Source: Agapetus fuscipes (taxonomy: Eukaryota; Arthropoda; Insecta; Trichoptera; Glossosomatidae). Taken from it: 64,000 nucleotides of DNA. Positions 30,285 through 39,769 of the stretch are shown here, one piece after another. Position numbers and translations under genes: made by a program. Under the pieces are notes generated by a model, which saw only the letters and a list, made by a program, of their open reading frames with translations, searched no databases and was not told the DNA's origin. Each line of letters opens with the position of its first letter. The first letter of the stretch is position 1. The stretch lies in contig OX637363.1 of the NCBI GenBank assembly GCA_951799405.1, positions 744,001 to 808,000 of the forward strand, in the 5' to 3' direction.

Positions 30285-30415
30285 ACAGAATAAAAGGAGA
30301 GTCTGTGTGAAGAAGGTTATGACTCTGGAGGAAATGAAAGAAGTGTGCAAGGACAGCAAGAAATGGCGGTTAATCTGTGATGTTAGCGGCTAATGTTTTT
30401 AAAATTAGAATTGGT
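30285..30415 (+). pseudogene. RTE-A C-terminal fragment
   Basis: GAAGAAGGTTATGACTCTGG and GACAGCAAGAAATGGCGG encode MKKVMTLEEMKEVCKD-type residues; it stops in the 3' UTR (TAGCGGCTAATG). 30415-30665 shows nothing recognisable. Confidence 0.75.
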
Positions 30416-30666
30416 TGATGCAAAAAACCAGCGAAACTGATTGCAATTTTCTGGCTGAGAAAGCGCACCGACGATGTGCAAAAATACCATGAAAGAGAGT
30501 GCTTTGTTGCTTCGATACTAAGTCTTAAGCTTATACAAAAGGTACAGTGGCATTTAGAAAGAACGGGCGATAAATGTCTGATAAAATAAGGGTACATAGG
30601 GAGTGTCAAATGACTGGAATGTGCAGAAAGAGAATAAATATTGTGCCAGGCTTATTTATTTTAAAT

Positions 30667-30840
30667 TGCACATGATAAGAGAGCGCCTATTTTGTGTGTG
30701 TCACACCTCAAGGGCCCTCTCCGATCACGGATAAGACTTTTTTTATAAGGTGCGTCTTGAGAGCTCCGCGAAATATAGGTACCCATAGATTTGGAGTTCT
30801 TCACTCCGGGTGGCAGTCTGTTCCACTCCGCTGGACCCGC
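30667..30840 (-). pseudogene. CR1/L2-like LINE 3' end that shares the T-SINE tail
   Basis: Minus strand reads FRVAGPAEWNRLPPGVKN (LINE C-terminus), then, past a frameshift, RDRRGPLRCDTHK, the same bases as the T-SINE segment GAGGGCTCTTGAGGTGTGA. The LINE end and the T-SINE tail are therefore the same sequence here. Confidence 0.65.
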
Positions 30841-30841
30841 A

Positions 30842-30895
30842 ACACGGAAAGAACGCAGGCAAGATGTTACACTATATGTGTAGCGTGGTTGCTTT
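30842..30895 (-). repeat. U-SINE tail fragment
   Basis: ACGCAGGCAAGATGTTACAC, TATATGTGTAGCGTGG. Nothing else recognised up to 31120. Confidence 0.5.
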
Positions 30896-31128
30896 TTTTT
30901 GTAGTGAAGCATTTATGAAGTGACAGGCAGAGGCTTTTTTTTTTGAGGTTTTATTCTCTTCGTTCCTAGATAACACAATAAAGTACATATGCGAGAGTAA
31001 TATTTCAACCATTTTTCTTTCTTTTGAAAGGAAATCAAAGGAAGCGGATGTCGGGAAGGCGCGCCAAAATGTGACAGGTGGGAATGCTCTGACGTTTATG
31101 GAGGGAGAGTGGAGAAATGAGTTATAAC

Positions 31129-31725
31129 TAGAGATGTGCAAAAGCGGTGCCATAATTTCCCAAAAAGCGGTTCCAAGATTATCAAAAAGCGGTGTTATAC
31201 GGTGTAATCGCCAAAATACCAGCAAATCGCTAAATATATTATAATTTAAATAAATAATTCCACATATCGAGTTTAAATATTTTGTTATTATACCGACTTC
31301 CCGCAACACGGGCGCAAGCAGTGTGCGGAACTCACGACAGAGTGCGTCAGGAACGATCGAGTGCGATATATCGAACGGAGCATCATGGGAGTATCGATGG
31401 TCGAAAAATATTGCAAACAGCAAAACTTCGATTTTCGAGAAGATTTCTTTACGTAGGCGTTGTTTGAGCGTCGTGCCGAATTATTTTGTGTTTTTTTTGT
31501 TAAAAATCAAGTGCGGATGACGAAAATTAGGCGTTTTTCGTGGTATCAACGTATATAATGTGGAAATTCGCGCCAAGAGTCAGATATTGGAAATTTCGCG
31601 ATATTGCGAAATGCTTATTTTGCTAGAAACATGTTCCCTAACCTCCAAATCGTCGAGAATTGAAGTAAAAACGTCATAAAATAACAATTCGCGTTTTCGT
31701 GAGATGCGAAATTTACACATCTCTA
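31129..31725. mobile_element. Non-autonomous hAT element (597 bp)
   Basis: GTTATAAC at 31121-31128 and 31726-31733 is an 8-bp duplication that fits the hAT preference nTnnnnAn. Ends TAGAGATGTGCAAA and (reverse) TTTACACATCTCTA are inverted repeats. No transposase inside; repeated AAAAAGCGGT motifs lie near the left end. Confidence 0.85.
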
Positions 31726-31734
31726 GTTATAACA

Positions 31735-31756
31735 TAATAATCTACAATCTAAGTTG
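31735..31756 (-). repeat. R tail remnant
   Basis: TAATCTACAATCTAAGTTGC, where the following U-SINE begins. Confidence 0.5.
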
Positions 31757-32250
31757 CAACGCAACTAAGCTACACATATAGTGTTACTTCTTGCCTGCGT
31801 TTCCCCGAAGGAGTCGCATGTGGGGCTTCGGGACCTATTTATGTTTACAGGTAAGGGGGCTGGCCTCACACCAACCACTTTCAGTTGAAGTGGGGGTTTC
31901 CCACCTCCCGAGGGGGCTGGTTCTCATTTCTTGTGAAGGCTGAGTAAGCCTTTGAGATCGAACCCTTGCTCTCGGCATGGAATGCAAGCATTCTACCAAT
32001 TGAGCTATCATAGTTTACGAGCTTGATCGTCGTCGCTACAAACCGCCAATTCTCAAGCAAGAACCAGCTGCTGTAAGGCTGGATGGACCTTTGGTGACCG
32101 GTCATTGGTAAAGGTTTTATGAATTTTTCAACCCAGCGAAGAGCAAATTTGAAAATATAAATGGTGTATTTTTTGTGCTCCGCCGGGAATCGAACCCACA
32201 ACCTTCCATTCAGAGTCCGAAGTGTGACCACTGAACTACGGACCGTTCAA
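31757..32250 (-). mobile_element. T-U dimeric SINE
   Basis: U (31757-32012) and T (32014-32250) in the standard dimer arrangement, minus strand; A/B boxes of both heads are readable (GGGAATCGAACCC, TTCTACCAATTGAGCTATC). Confidence 0.85.
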
Positions 32251-32294
32251 ATATATGTTTATACAAATATATTTTAAGAAATATATAGGTGCAA

Positions 32295-32790
32295 ATATAT
32301 ATATATATATATATACATTTAAAGCTCATATCAAATGCATGTCCACAAACAAACACGTGTAGTTCGCGCTTACAAATGTGAAAAGTGTACCTACTTACAA
32401 ATAAAATCCAAACGTCAAATGAACATAAACCCTACAACTTTTGCCGACCTTCCCTGACACAGGGGTGACATTGACAAAGTGAACCATTTTAACAGTATGG
32501 TTGGTCAGCCTTATACCAACGAATATGTTAAAGAATACAAATAATAAATAACATTTAAGTATATAAAAACAACAAAACCTTAAAAAGAAATCTATACAAA
32601 AAAGTCAATACTTCCCTATACAAAAAATGTAACATAAATGAATAAGCCATTATAACAAATCAACATTGCAGATTAGCCGCCACTTCTTCCTGTCCTTACA
32701 TACTTCTTTCATTTAATCCAGAGTCATAACCTTTTTCATACAAGCCCTCCTTTTATTATGACTCTGGATATCGCATTCATTCGCTATTTT
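32295..32790 (-). mobile_element. RTE-A 3' end with R tail
   Basis: R (32295-32525) followed by the RTE-A 3' UTR and C-terminal codons (GCCGCCACTTCTTCCTGTCC, GAGTCATAACCTTTTTCATA), minus strand. 5' truncated. Confidence 0.85.
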
Positions 32791-32799
32791 ATAATTTAT

Positions 32800-33165
32800 A
32801 CTGTAGTGTTTTTAGGATTCTAAGGTTTTTAAAATGTAAAATGATGGTCTTCTTAATTAAAACGGCCGGAGATTTATTTTAAATTAATTTATTTTACACT
32901 GGTTCACTTGTGTGGTTGACTTTCGCTGACTTGGCTTGTAATGGCTAAGAGTATTTTGGAGACTGAACTCCTTGCAGACAATTCACGCCTTTTATAGCAG
33001 TTACAATCAATACATTCTAGGCTTAGATTCGTCTGGAAACGTCATATTCATATTCCACAAGTTTCTAATACTTATACTACTTATATATAATATTTTCTTA
33101 CTCTAGGAACTTAATAATAATTCATCCTACAGCTAGAGTCTATATACACCTACCCTATTTATTTT
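32800..33165 (-). repeat. Candidate LTR (family L), copy 1
   Basis: On the minus strand: GACGTTTCCAGACGAATC, GCTATAAAAGGCG (TATA box), GAGTTCAGTCTCCAA, AAGTCAGCGAAAGT, AATAAATTAATTTAAAATAA and AAGAAGACCATC. The same order occurs on the + strand at 36650-36905. TATA and polyadenylation signals in a dispersed ~300-bp unit suggest a solo LTR; ends are not resolved. Confidence 0.45.
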
Positions 33166-33204
33166 GTTTATAACTTAGTACTATTTACATAACAATACAT
33201 AGAG

Positions 33205-33265
33205 GAGCAGAAACTAACTTACTGCATTGATACATACCATCTAACACTTTTATCTCAGTCCTGTC
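33205..33265 (+). repeat. Unclassified repeat Q, left part
   Basis: CATAGAGGAGCAGAAACTAA, CTGCATTGAT and CAGTCCTGTCAAAC; the intact form lies at 43968-44115. The rest of this copy resumes near 33515 (CATTTTGTGCTTTGACACCC). Confidence 0.55.
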
Positions 33266-33364
33266 AAACGTTGCAGTTGTGTAGTCATACAAAACATGTT
33301 CTCATAACTATGGTTCACACACACACAGTTCTCATCAAGATCATCATCATCATCATACTTAACG

Positions 33365-33400
33365 CTGAAGAAGCCCATCGTAGAAATGGGCGAAACGTCC
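33365..33400 (+). ncRNA. Hammerhead-like hairpin, copy 3
   Basis: CTGAAGA, one extra A, GCCCAT-CGTAGAA-ATGGGC (6-bp perfect stem), GAAA, CGTCC. The order matches the other three copies, but the AATAAAACA tail is absent here, so it may belong to a different element. Confidence 0.4.
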
Positions 33401-33449
33401 GGAAGCTCCAGCTCCCACAGACCACGGCAACAGATCCCGGAAAACATCA

Positions 33450-33605
33450 CTCCAGCATCATCAGCCGGCCGTGTAAGCCTAAAACTCTTTTTCAAATTGT
33501 ATGTTTTCTTGCTTTTTCCATTTTGTGCTTTGACACCCAATTATAACACGTATGCCATAATGAATAAGAGTTTTAGGTTGACACGGCCGGCTGATGATGC
33601 TGGAG
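33450..33605. repeat. Foldback with 40-bp arms
   Basis: CTCCAGCATCATCAGCCGGC...TAAAACTCTT at 33450-33489 is inverted at 33566-33605 with about two mismatches. A 76-bp spacer separates the arms. No TSD found; it may be a MITE or a rearranged copy. Confidence 0.65.
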
Positions 33606-33778
33606 AGTTTGATTTCCCAGCTCTCTCGAGAGCAGGGAAATCCCCACTTCAACTGAAATGTTTGGCGTAGGGCCGGCCCCCTTTCCCGTATAAATAAAAG
33701 TAGGTTCCACTCACCTCATGCGAGCCCATCGGGAAGAACACGGTTAGAAAGTTCACTATATGTGTAGCGTAGTATCTA
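33606..33778 (+). repeat. U-SINE 3' part
   Basis: CAGCTCTCTCGAGAGC, CCCCACTTCAACTGAAATG, GTAGGGCCGGCCCCC, then CACTATATGTGTAGCG. Diverged. 33780-34020 shows nothing recognisable. Confidence 0.6.
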
Positions 33779-34021
33779 TCGTACACGATATATTTTATAT
33801 TCTTGACAATAATTATATTGCACAAGGTATTCTTATTGTACAAAATGTGACCTGGCTTACTTCATCTCATGATTTATTAAAAAAGTTTCAAAGCATTATG
33901 AAATTTTTGCTTCTGGAGCAAAAAGCAAACTTTTCGAGACACGACTGAGGACCAGGGGAGTAATTTATGTTATAAGCTTCAAGACATCAATTATCAGGAA
34001 CAGGCTTGCCCTTAATTTTAC

Positions 34022-34058
34022 CTAATCTAATCTAAGTTGCAAAGATGTTTAACATTGT
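34022..34058 (-). repeat. R tail remnant
   Basis: (TAATC)n TAAGTTGCAAAGATG, cut at the start of a 5S-derived head. Confidence 0.6.
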
Positions 34059-34059
34059 A

Positions 34060-34207
34060 GTCAACGGCGTCATGTTGAAAGCACCGGTCGTAATCAGATC
34101 ACTGAAGCAACATTGGGCGCGGATGCAACTTGGATGGGTGACCGCTAGGTACACCGCGTGCTGTTGGCATTTCTTAGACCGGTCCGTAGTCCAGTGGCAA
34201 CACTTCT
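34060..34207 (+). mobile_element. 5S-T SINE, truncated in the T head
   Basis: 5S-derived 34060-34170 (GTTGAAAGCACCGGTCGTAA, AACATTGGGCGCGGATGCAA, TTGGATGGGTGACCGC) then TCTTAGACCGGTCCGTAGTC; ends after CAGTGGCAACACTTC. Confidence 0.8.
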
Positions 34208-34663
34208 AATCTAATCTAATCTAATTTGCAAAATATAAGTGACATTAGAGATTCACATTATATGCATTTTCACAAAACAGACATGTTTAAGTTCGCGCTT
34301 AAACATACCGCATGTAGTCCTACAATATAAAAACCCGCATCTCAAATGAATATACACCCTGCAACTCCTGCTGACCTTCCCTGAAACAGGGGGGACATTG
34401 GCAAAGTGAACCATTTTCTACAGCATGGGTGGTCAGTCGCATACCAACCTATAAGTCAAGGAGCATACACAACAAATTACATTTTTTAAATCAACAAAAT
34501 ATTATAACATGTGTGGACATCAAAAACTAACAGATAACAAATTCTAATTTAAAAAACCCTAGCCGCCAACATCACAGATTAACCGCCATTTCTTTCTCTC
34601 CTTACACACTTCTTTCATTTCCTCCGGAGTCATAACCTTCTTTATACAGACTCTCCTTTTATT
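34208..34663 (-). mobile_element. RTE-A 3' end with R tail
   Basis: (TAATC)n tail, R, then 3' UTR and C-terminal codons (GCCGCCAACATCACAGATTA, GTCATAACCTTCTTTATACA), minus strand. Confidence 0.85.
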
Positions 34664-34888
34664 ATGACTTCGGACTCGTAAATGTAAGGTTGTGGATTCG
34701 AATACCGTCGGAGCACCAAATATCCCATTTATACTTCCAAATGTGCTCTTCGCTGAGTTGGAAAATTCATAAACCTTTACCAAAAACCGGTCACTGAAAG
34801 GTCCATCCAACCTTAAAACAACTGGGTCTTGCTTGAGAATTGGCGCTTTCTACAGCGACGACCAAGCTCGCAGAGGGCTCTTGAGGTG
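34664..34888 (+). mobile_element. T-SINE, 5' truncated
   Basis: TTCGGACTCGTAAATGTAAG to GAGGGCTCTTGAGGTGT; truncated in the tRNA head and joined at both ends to RTE-A copies. Confidence 0.75.
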
Positions 34889-35360
34889 TCTAATCTAATC
34901 TAATCTAATCTAAGTTGCAAAGATATGTTACATTGGAGATTCACATTACATGCATTCTCACAACCAGACACGTACAAGTTCGCGCTTGCACATGCCTCAT
35001 GTGAACCTACAACATAAAAACCAAATCTCAAATGGACATACACCCTGCAACTCTTGCCGTCCTTCCCTGAGACAGGGGTGACATTGGCAAAGTGAACCAT
35101 TTTTACAGCATGGGTGGTCAGCCGCATACCAACCTATAAGTCAAGGAACACACACACACGACAAATTACATTTTATACATCACTAAATAATAATATCCAA
35201 ATACAAAATATCCATTTACAAATAAAAACAAATTCCAATTTAATAAACCCTAGCCGCCAACATTACAGATCAACCGCCATTTCTTTCTGTCCTTACATAT
35301 TTCTTTCATTTCCTCCAGAGTCATAATTTTCTTCATACAGGCTCTTCTTTTATTAGTAAT
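34889..35360 (-). mobile_element. RTE-A 3' end with R tail
   Basis: (TAATC)n, a complete R to 35145, a CA-rich run, then 3' UTR and codons reading back to GTCATAATTTTCTTCATACA. Confidence 0.85.
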
Positions 35361-35404
35361 ACTATTATTTTATTAGTAATAATACCTAATTAGTAAATTT
35401 TAGT

Positions 35405-35455
35405 AGTGATACACACAAAAACAGCGCTCACCAAATAAATCATCCTATTATTATT
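35405..35455 (+). repeat. T-SINE tail fragment
   Basis: GTGATACACACAAAAACAGC, CTCACCAAATAAATCATCC, (ATT)n. Confidence 0.7.
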
Positions 35456-35479
35456 TGAATGATGTATCCAAAAGTAGGA

Positions 35480-35553
35480 AGCAACGGTGGCGAATCTGCA
35501 GAGGCTCTGACCACCCCTATCAAAATGGTGAAGAATTACAGTTACAGTTAGCT
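35480..35553 (+). repeat. RTE-B tail fragment
   Basis: GGCGAATCTGCAGAGGCTCT, GACCACCCC, AATTACAGTTACAGTTAG. Only the last codons and the (TTACAG)n tail. Confidence 0.65.
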
Positions 35554-35555
35554 GA

Positions 35556-36000
35556 GGCAATCCATCGTTTGGAAAGCTGCAACTCTTACCTAAAATGCTT
35601 ATCAGAGGAGATTTGAGGTTGTTATTTTTTAAATTGAAATCCTTGAAGATTGATTCGAAACGAAGGCGAAAAGGCAAAAAAAAAGAAGAGAAATCTGCAG
35701 CCCGCATGTTTGGCGCGCTTTAATCTCCGCCATTTTTATTATCTCTGGTTTCTTCGCGCTGACCCCGCCCCCTTGTCTATGGTGCATCGCTCCGTCTCGC
35801 TCGCTCCCGCATTGAAAGCCAGCTGCGTCCCTCTCACTCCCACGCCGGTAGTCTCTAGAGTGCCATCTATTGCTGATAACTAAAAGTAGGATGTAACTAC
35901 TGTCACTCGACAAGACTCGGAATAATATGCCTTGTTCCAGCACGCCATTCTAGATGTTAAAAAATATTCTCTCCACAGATTTCATTAAGATTTTGATTTT
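35556..36000. other. Locally GC/CpG-richer stretch, no gene recognised
   Basis: 35695-35870 has several CpGs (TTTGGCGCGCTTTAATC, GCTCCGTCTCGCTCGCTCCC) in contrast to the AT-rich flanks. No repeat or protein was recognised. Confidence 0.3.
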
Positions 36001-36002
36001 CC

Positions 36003-36118
36003 AGCCGGAGCTGGAATTCTCATCACCACGATAATTCTTACCTACCGAATATCGGTAATATTTGTATGAAGACTAAACAGCTGTTCACTTGCAGCCATCT
36101 TGGATTGACAGGTATACT
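36003..36118 (+). mobile_element. M3 MITE, left half
   Basis: GGAGCTGGAATTCTCATCAC, CACGATAATTCTTACCTACC, CGAATATCGGTAATATTTGT, TTGGATTGACAGG; compare the intact copies at 45548 and 54612. Confidence 0.75.
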
Positions 36119-36179
36119 TATCATACTTATCAAGAGGATACTCTTGATAATGACGTGAATAAGTCGAAAGTACTTCTAT

Positions 36180-36428
36180 AATAATCTATAATCTAAGTTG
36201 CAAGGATATATTCATTTAAAGCTCTCAGATGTATGCCCACAAACCAACAAGTGTAGTTCGCGCTTACAAATGCTGAATGTGTACATACAAATAAAATCCA
36301 AACCTCAAATGAACATAAGCCCCACAACTTTTGCCGACCTTCCCTGAAACAGGGGTGACATTGGTAAAGTGAACCATTTTTTATAGTATGGGTGGTCAGC
36401 CTCATACCAACCTATAAGTCAAGGAAAG
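36180..36428 (-). repeat. R element
   Basis: ATAATCTATAATCTAAGTTG to GGTGGTCAGCCTCATACCAA, CCTATAAGTCAAGG. Confidence 0.85.
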
Positions 36429-36429
36429 G

Positions 36430-36545
36430 TGGAATTAAATACTCAATTTGTGAAAATAAAACTCTGTGTTTTTTTATAAATTTTTATAATTTCTTATAAA
36501 AATGAATTTTCACTGTGTGAATACACAAACTTTAAAAAGTCTAAT
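36430..36545 (+). repeat. Possible tail of a hairpin element
   Basis: TTGTGAAAATAAAACTCTGT resembles the AATAAAACA tail of the hammerhead-like copies, but no hairpin precedes it. A related stretch lies at 3525-3600. Confidence 0.3.
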
Positions 36546-36554
36546 TATTATTAA

Positions 36555-36640
36555 GTACCTAGAGCCACATGCGACCCCTTCGGGAAAACGTAGGCAAGAA
36601 GTTACACTATATGTGTAGCTTAGTTGCGTTGCGTAGAGTA
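36555..36640 (+). repeat. U-SINE tail fragment
   Basis: CCACATGCGACCCCTTCGGG, AAAACGTAGGCAAGAAGTTA, GTTGCGTTGCG. Confidence 0.7.
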
Positions 36641-36649
36641 ATAAAATAT

Positions 36650-36905
36650 TATGTAAGTAATAATTGTATTCGAAGCTTTTGGAATAGAATGACGTTTCTA
36701 GACGAAATTAAGTTATAGAAAGTTTGATAGCCATAGCTATAAAAGGCGCAACTCGCCTGCAGGTGAGTCAGTCTCCAAGTACTAGTAGCCTTTACAGGCC
36801 AAGACAGCGAAAGTGAACTATCATGTGAATTGTAAAATGAATTGTGAACAAAATAAATTACTTTAAATAAATCTCCGTCAGTTTTAATCAAGAAGACCAA
36901 TATTT
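36650..36905 (+). repeat. Candidate LTR (family L), copy 2
   Basis: AATGACGTTTCTAGACGAAA, GCTATAAAAGGCGCAA, GTGAGTCAGTCTCCAAGTA, AAGACAGCGAAAGTGAAC, AATAAATCTCCGTCAG, AAGAAGACCAATA. It matches copy 1 (minus strand) segment by segment. Confidence 0.45.
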
Positions 36906-36944
36906 AAACTTAAAAAAAATATTATAACCCAAAAAACATAACAA

Positions 36945-37018
36945 TACAAATATCACCGATATTCGGTAGGTAAGAGTTACCGTGGTGATGAAACTTCCAG
37001 CCCTGAGTTTTAAGTCTC
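36945..37018 (+). mobile_element. M3 MITE, right half
   Basis: ACAAATATCACCGATATTCG, GTAAGAGTTACCGTGGTGAT, ACTTCCAGCCCTG. It may be the other end of the copy at 36003, split by R and LTR insertions. Confidence 0.65.
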
Positions 37019-37102
37019 GACGACCGTCAATAAATTTGTATCTATTTGAAGAGAGGACGGAATAAAACATGGCGGCGTATCAACAGCTGATCCATTTTAA
37101 AT

Positions 37103-37320
37103 GGAATTAAGATCAGGTCTACCTTACGCCAACCCCTTCATTTGAAGTGGGGGTTTTCCAGCTCCCAAGGGGGCTGGTACTCTTAAGTAAGTAAGCTTTG
37201 CCGGTATTTTATTCTGGGTTTGAAATAAATGCCGAAATGGGAAACCATCTGGCACCTTCGGTGGGATTCGAACCCGAGCTCTCGGCATGGAATGCACGCA
37301 CGCACACTGAGCTATCAACA
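37103..37320 (-). mobile_element. U-SINE, 3' truncated
   Basis: TTGAAGTGGGGGTTTTCCAG to the tRNA head (GGGATTCGAACCCGAG, TTGAGCTATC-like end), minus strand, long subfamily. Confidence 0.75.
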
Positions 37321-37371
37321 ATACTTTTCAAAAGCTGATTAGTATCTAAGAAACTGAAGATTTCTCGTTGA

Positions 37372-37866
37372 CCAGTCCGTAGTTCAGTGGTAACACTTCG
37401 GACTCTGAATGGAAGGTTGTGGGTTCGAATGCCGGCGGAGCACAAAAATATGCCATTTATATTTCCAAATGTGCTCTTCGCTGGGTTGAAAAATTCATAA
37501 ACCTTTACCAATGACCGGTCACCAAAGGTCCATCCAGCCTTACAGCAACTGGGTCTTGCTTGAGAATTGGTGCTTTGTAGTGACGACGACCAAGCTCGTA
37601 AAAAAAGGTCGATAGCTCAATTGATAGAATGCTTGCATTCCATGCCAACAGCAAGGGTTCGATCTCAAGGCATACTCAGCCTTCACAAGAAATGAGAACC
37701 AGCCCACCCCGGGAGCTGGAAAACCCCAACATCAACTGAAAGTGGTTGATGTGAGGCCGGCCCCCTTCCCCGTAAAAATAAATAGGTCCCGAATCGTCAC
37801 GCCATGCGACCCCTTCGGGGATAGCGCAGGCATGAATTACACTATATGTGTAGCTTAGTTGCGTTT
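37372..37866 (+). mobile_element. T-U dimeric SINE, complete
   Basis: T 37372-37600, junction CGTAAAAAAGGTCGATAGCT, U 37606-37866 ending GTGTAGCTTAGTTGCG. All four promoter boxes are readable. 37870-38210 shows nothing recognisable. Confidence 0.85.
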
Positions 37867-38213
37867 TTTTTAATACTCATTAAAATCAGTGGAATGAAAC
37901 AAAATTTGTAATTAAAAGTCCATATATTTTTTTTTTGTTGTAACCAAATGTTTATTCAAAAGCGTTACGAATTGAAAATCGAAATTTTTATCGAGTTATT
38001 TTTCCGTCAGTTCGCAATAGGTTTTCTTGTGAGGTTCACTCACACTGCCACAGCGATCAGATACAATCGCTCCAAGGAGTTTTTCTCTGTTCGAGACAAA
38101 AGATCCCTTTCTTCTGGCTCCGAATAATGGCCGAGCGGTGAGTAGCGAAATACTATAGGTGGACTGTACGTCTGTAGCTACATACACTTATAGCGTATCT
38201 GCTTATACTTTCT

Positions 38214-38498
38214 GGGGCGTCCACACGCTTGCCAACCATTCACAAGTCAAGCGCACAGTGTGTCGTCTAGAACATGCTAGCTGGACAAAAATTTGTCTAA
38301 TGGACTAATTTTGTCCAGCTAGCATGTTCTAGACGACACACTGTGCGCTTGCCTTGTAGCCAAGTGCACAGTGTGTCGTCTAGAACATACTAGCTGGACA
38401 AAATGAGTCCATTAGACAAAATTTTGTCCAGCTAGCATGTTCTAGACGACACACTGTGCGCTTGACTTGTGCTAGGTTGGCAAGCGTGTGGATGCCCC
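38214..38498. mobile_element. M5 foldback element: palindrome of palindromes (285 bp)
   Basis: Outer inverted ends GGGGCGTCCACACGCTTGCC and GGCAAGCGTGTGGATGCCCC. Inside are two ~104-bp hairpins (38248-38351 and 38361-38464), each with ~45-bp near-perfect arms, and the second is nearly the reverse complement of the first, loop included. The whole unit is symmetric about ~38356. No coding region. Confidence 0.9.
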
Positions 38499-38692
38499 AT
38501 TCAATGAACAAAAAACAAGACAAACTATCAGAAAAAAGGTGTGATTTTTTGTCTTGTTAATTGTTTTTGTTTTCATTATTATTCTAGTATACTCTCTATG
38601 TTTTTTCCATTGTCTGTTTGTTTTTATGTATTTTTATGATCTTAGTTGGGTTATTTTAATCAAACTACTACTTATTTTTCATGGGGCTTCCA

Positions 38693-39145
38693 CACGCTTG
38701 CCTCAAACGCCTTGAGTCAAGGGCTTGCAAGCTCTTGGAAAACCAAACAGGGTCATCCACACGCTTGTGCGTGCGTCTGTGTGTGTTAGAATAAGCAAGC
38801 ATGGTGGACGTCCAGCTTTTAGCTATAACATTTGGATAAACTTATTTTTATTTAAAAAAAAAACAAAACAAAAAGAGAGAAACTAAAAAGAAACGAATAA
38901 TTCGGCAAAGACGATGGTGGATGATCAAAATTCATAGAAACCGTACCGCACCAGAATGCGCGCGCACAAGTATGTGTGTGCCTGGCATGCGCATGCGTGA
39001 ATTCCCTTTGACTTGCGTCAAAAAACCGACTCTGGTCGGATCGGCGACAAGCTGAGCCAAGGCGGCTTAAGCCACGCCCCCAGCTGAGCCAAACGGCCGT
39101 CCACACGCTCGACTTGGCCGAGGTTGGCAAGCGTGTGGATGCCCC
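38693..39145. mobile_element. M5-type element without the hairpin core (453 bp)
   Basis: Same ends, GGGGCTTCCACACGCTTGCC and GGCAAGCGTGTGGATGCCCC, around a different interior that includes a GC-rich stretch (CACGCCCCCAGCTGAGCC). No transposase found and no clear target duplication. Confidence 0.75.
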
Positions 39146-39324
39146 ATCAAGATTTATTTTACCCAATATCGATTAACAATGTACTGATTTCTAGTTCTTG
39201 CTTATCGACTTTACGTACGGCTCAATGTTTTAATCGACTCTGATCTCTCACACAAGTGCGGTCTTAATATGTAGCGTCCAAAAGGACGCCTCTCGCATAT
39301 TCCGGAAAAAATCCTATGTTTTTA

Positions 39325-39450
39325 GCAAAGGTCACTAAAACCTTACAACAACTTGGGTAAGTTTGTGAAATTGACACTTTATATAGCGGTGAACAAGTTC
39401 GCAGAGGGCTCTTGAGGTGTGATTCACACGAAAACAGCGCTCATCTTTAG
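39325..39450 (+). repeat. T-SINE fragment, diverged
   Basis: AAAGGTCACTAAAACCTTAC, AGTTCGCAGAGGGCTCTTGA, GGTGTGATTCACACGAAAAC. Confidence 0.6.
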
Positions 39451-39499
39451 TTTAATTTGTGTGTTGGTATGAAGCTGAACACACTAAAAAAAAAAAAAA

Positions 39500-39685
39500 T
39501 AGTATAATCTTAGTTGCAAAGATATATTACATTTTTGATTTATACTAAATGTATTCCCACAAGCAGACACGCATAAGGTCACGCTTAAACATGCCGCAGG
39601 TGAATCTACAATATAAAACCCAATCTCAAATGTACATAAGCCCTGCAATTCTTGCCGACCTTCCCTGAACAATTCGATCTGTTCA
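39500..39685 (-). repeat. R element, 5' part lost
   Basis: TTAGTTGCAAAGATATATTA to GCCGACCTTCCCTGAAC, minus strand. Confidence 0.75.
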
Positions 39686-39769
39686 ATTGGATTCGGAGTA
39701 TCTTGTAGATATAATCTAAAAACAAATAATTCCTAATTCAAACATTTAATTTGTAGCATTGTTCCCTGC

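Noticed and set aside
30872..31423. 183-codon minus-strand open frame
   Set aside because: It crosses the left border of the hAT element at 31129 and resembles no protein; a chance frame.
35650..35883. CpG-richer block as a promoter or first exon of the receptor gene
   Set aside because: No signal peptide, donor site or transcription evidence can be read from sequence; kept only as an unassigned region.
38852..39166. 104-codon minus-strand frame
   Set aside because: It lies inside the M5-type element and spans its inverted end; no family recognised.
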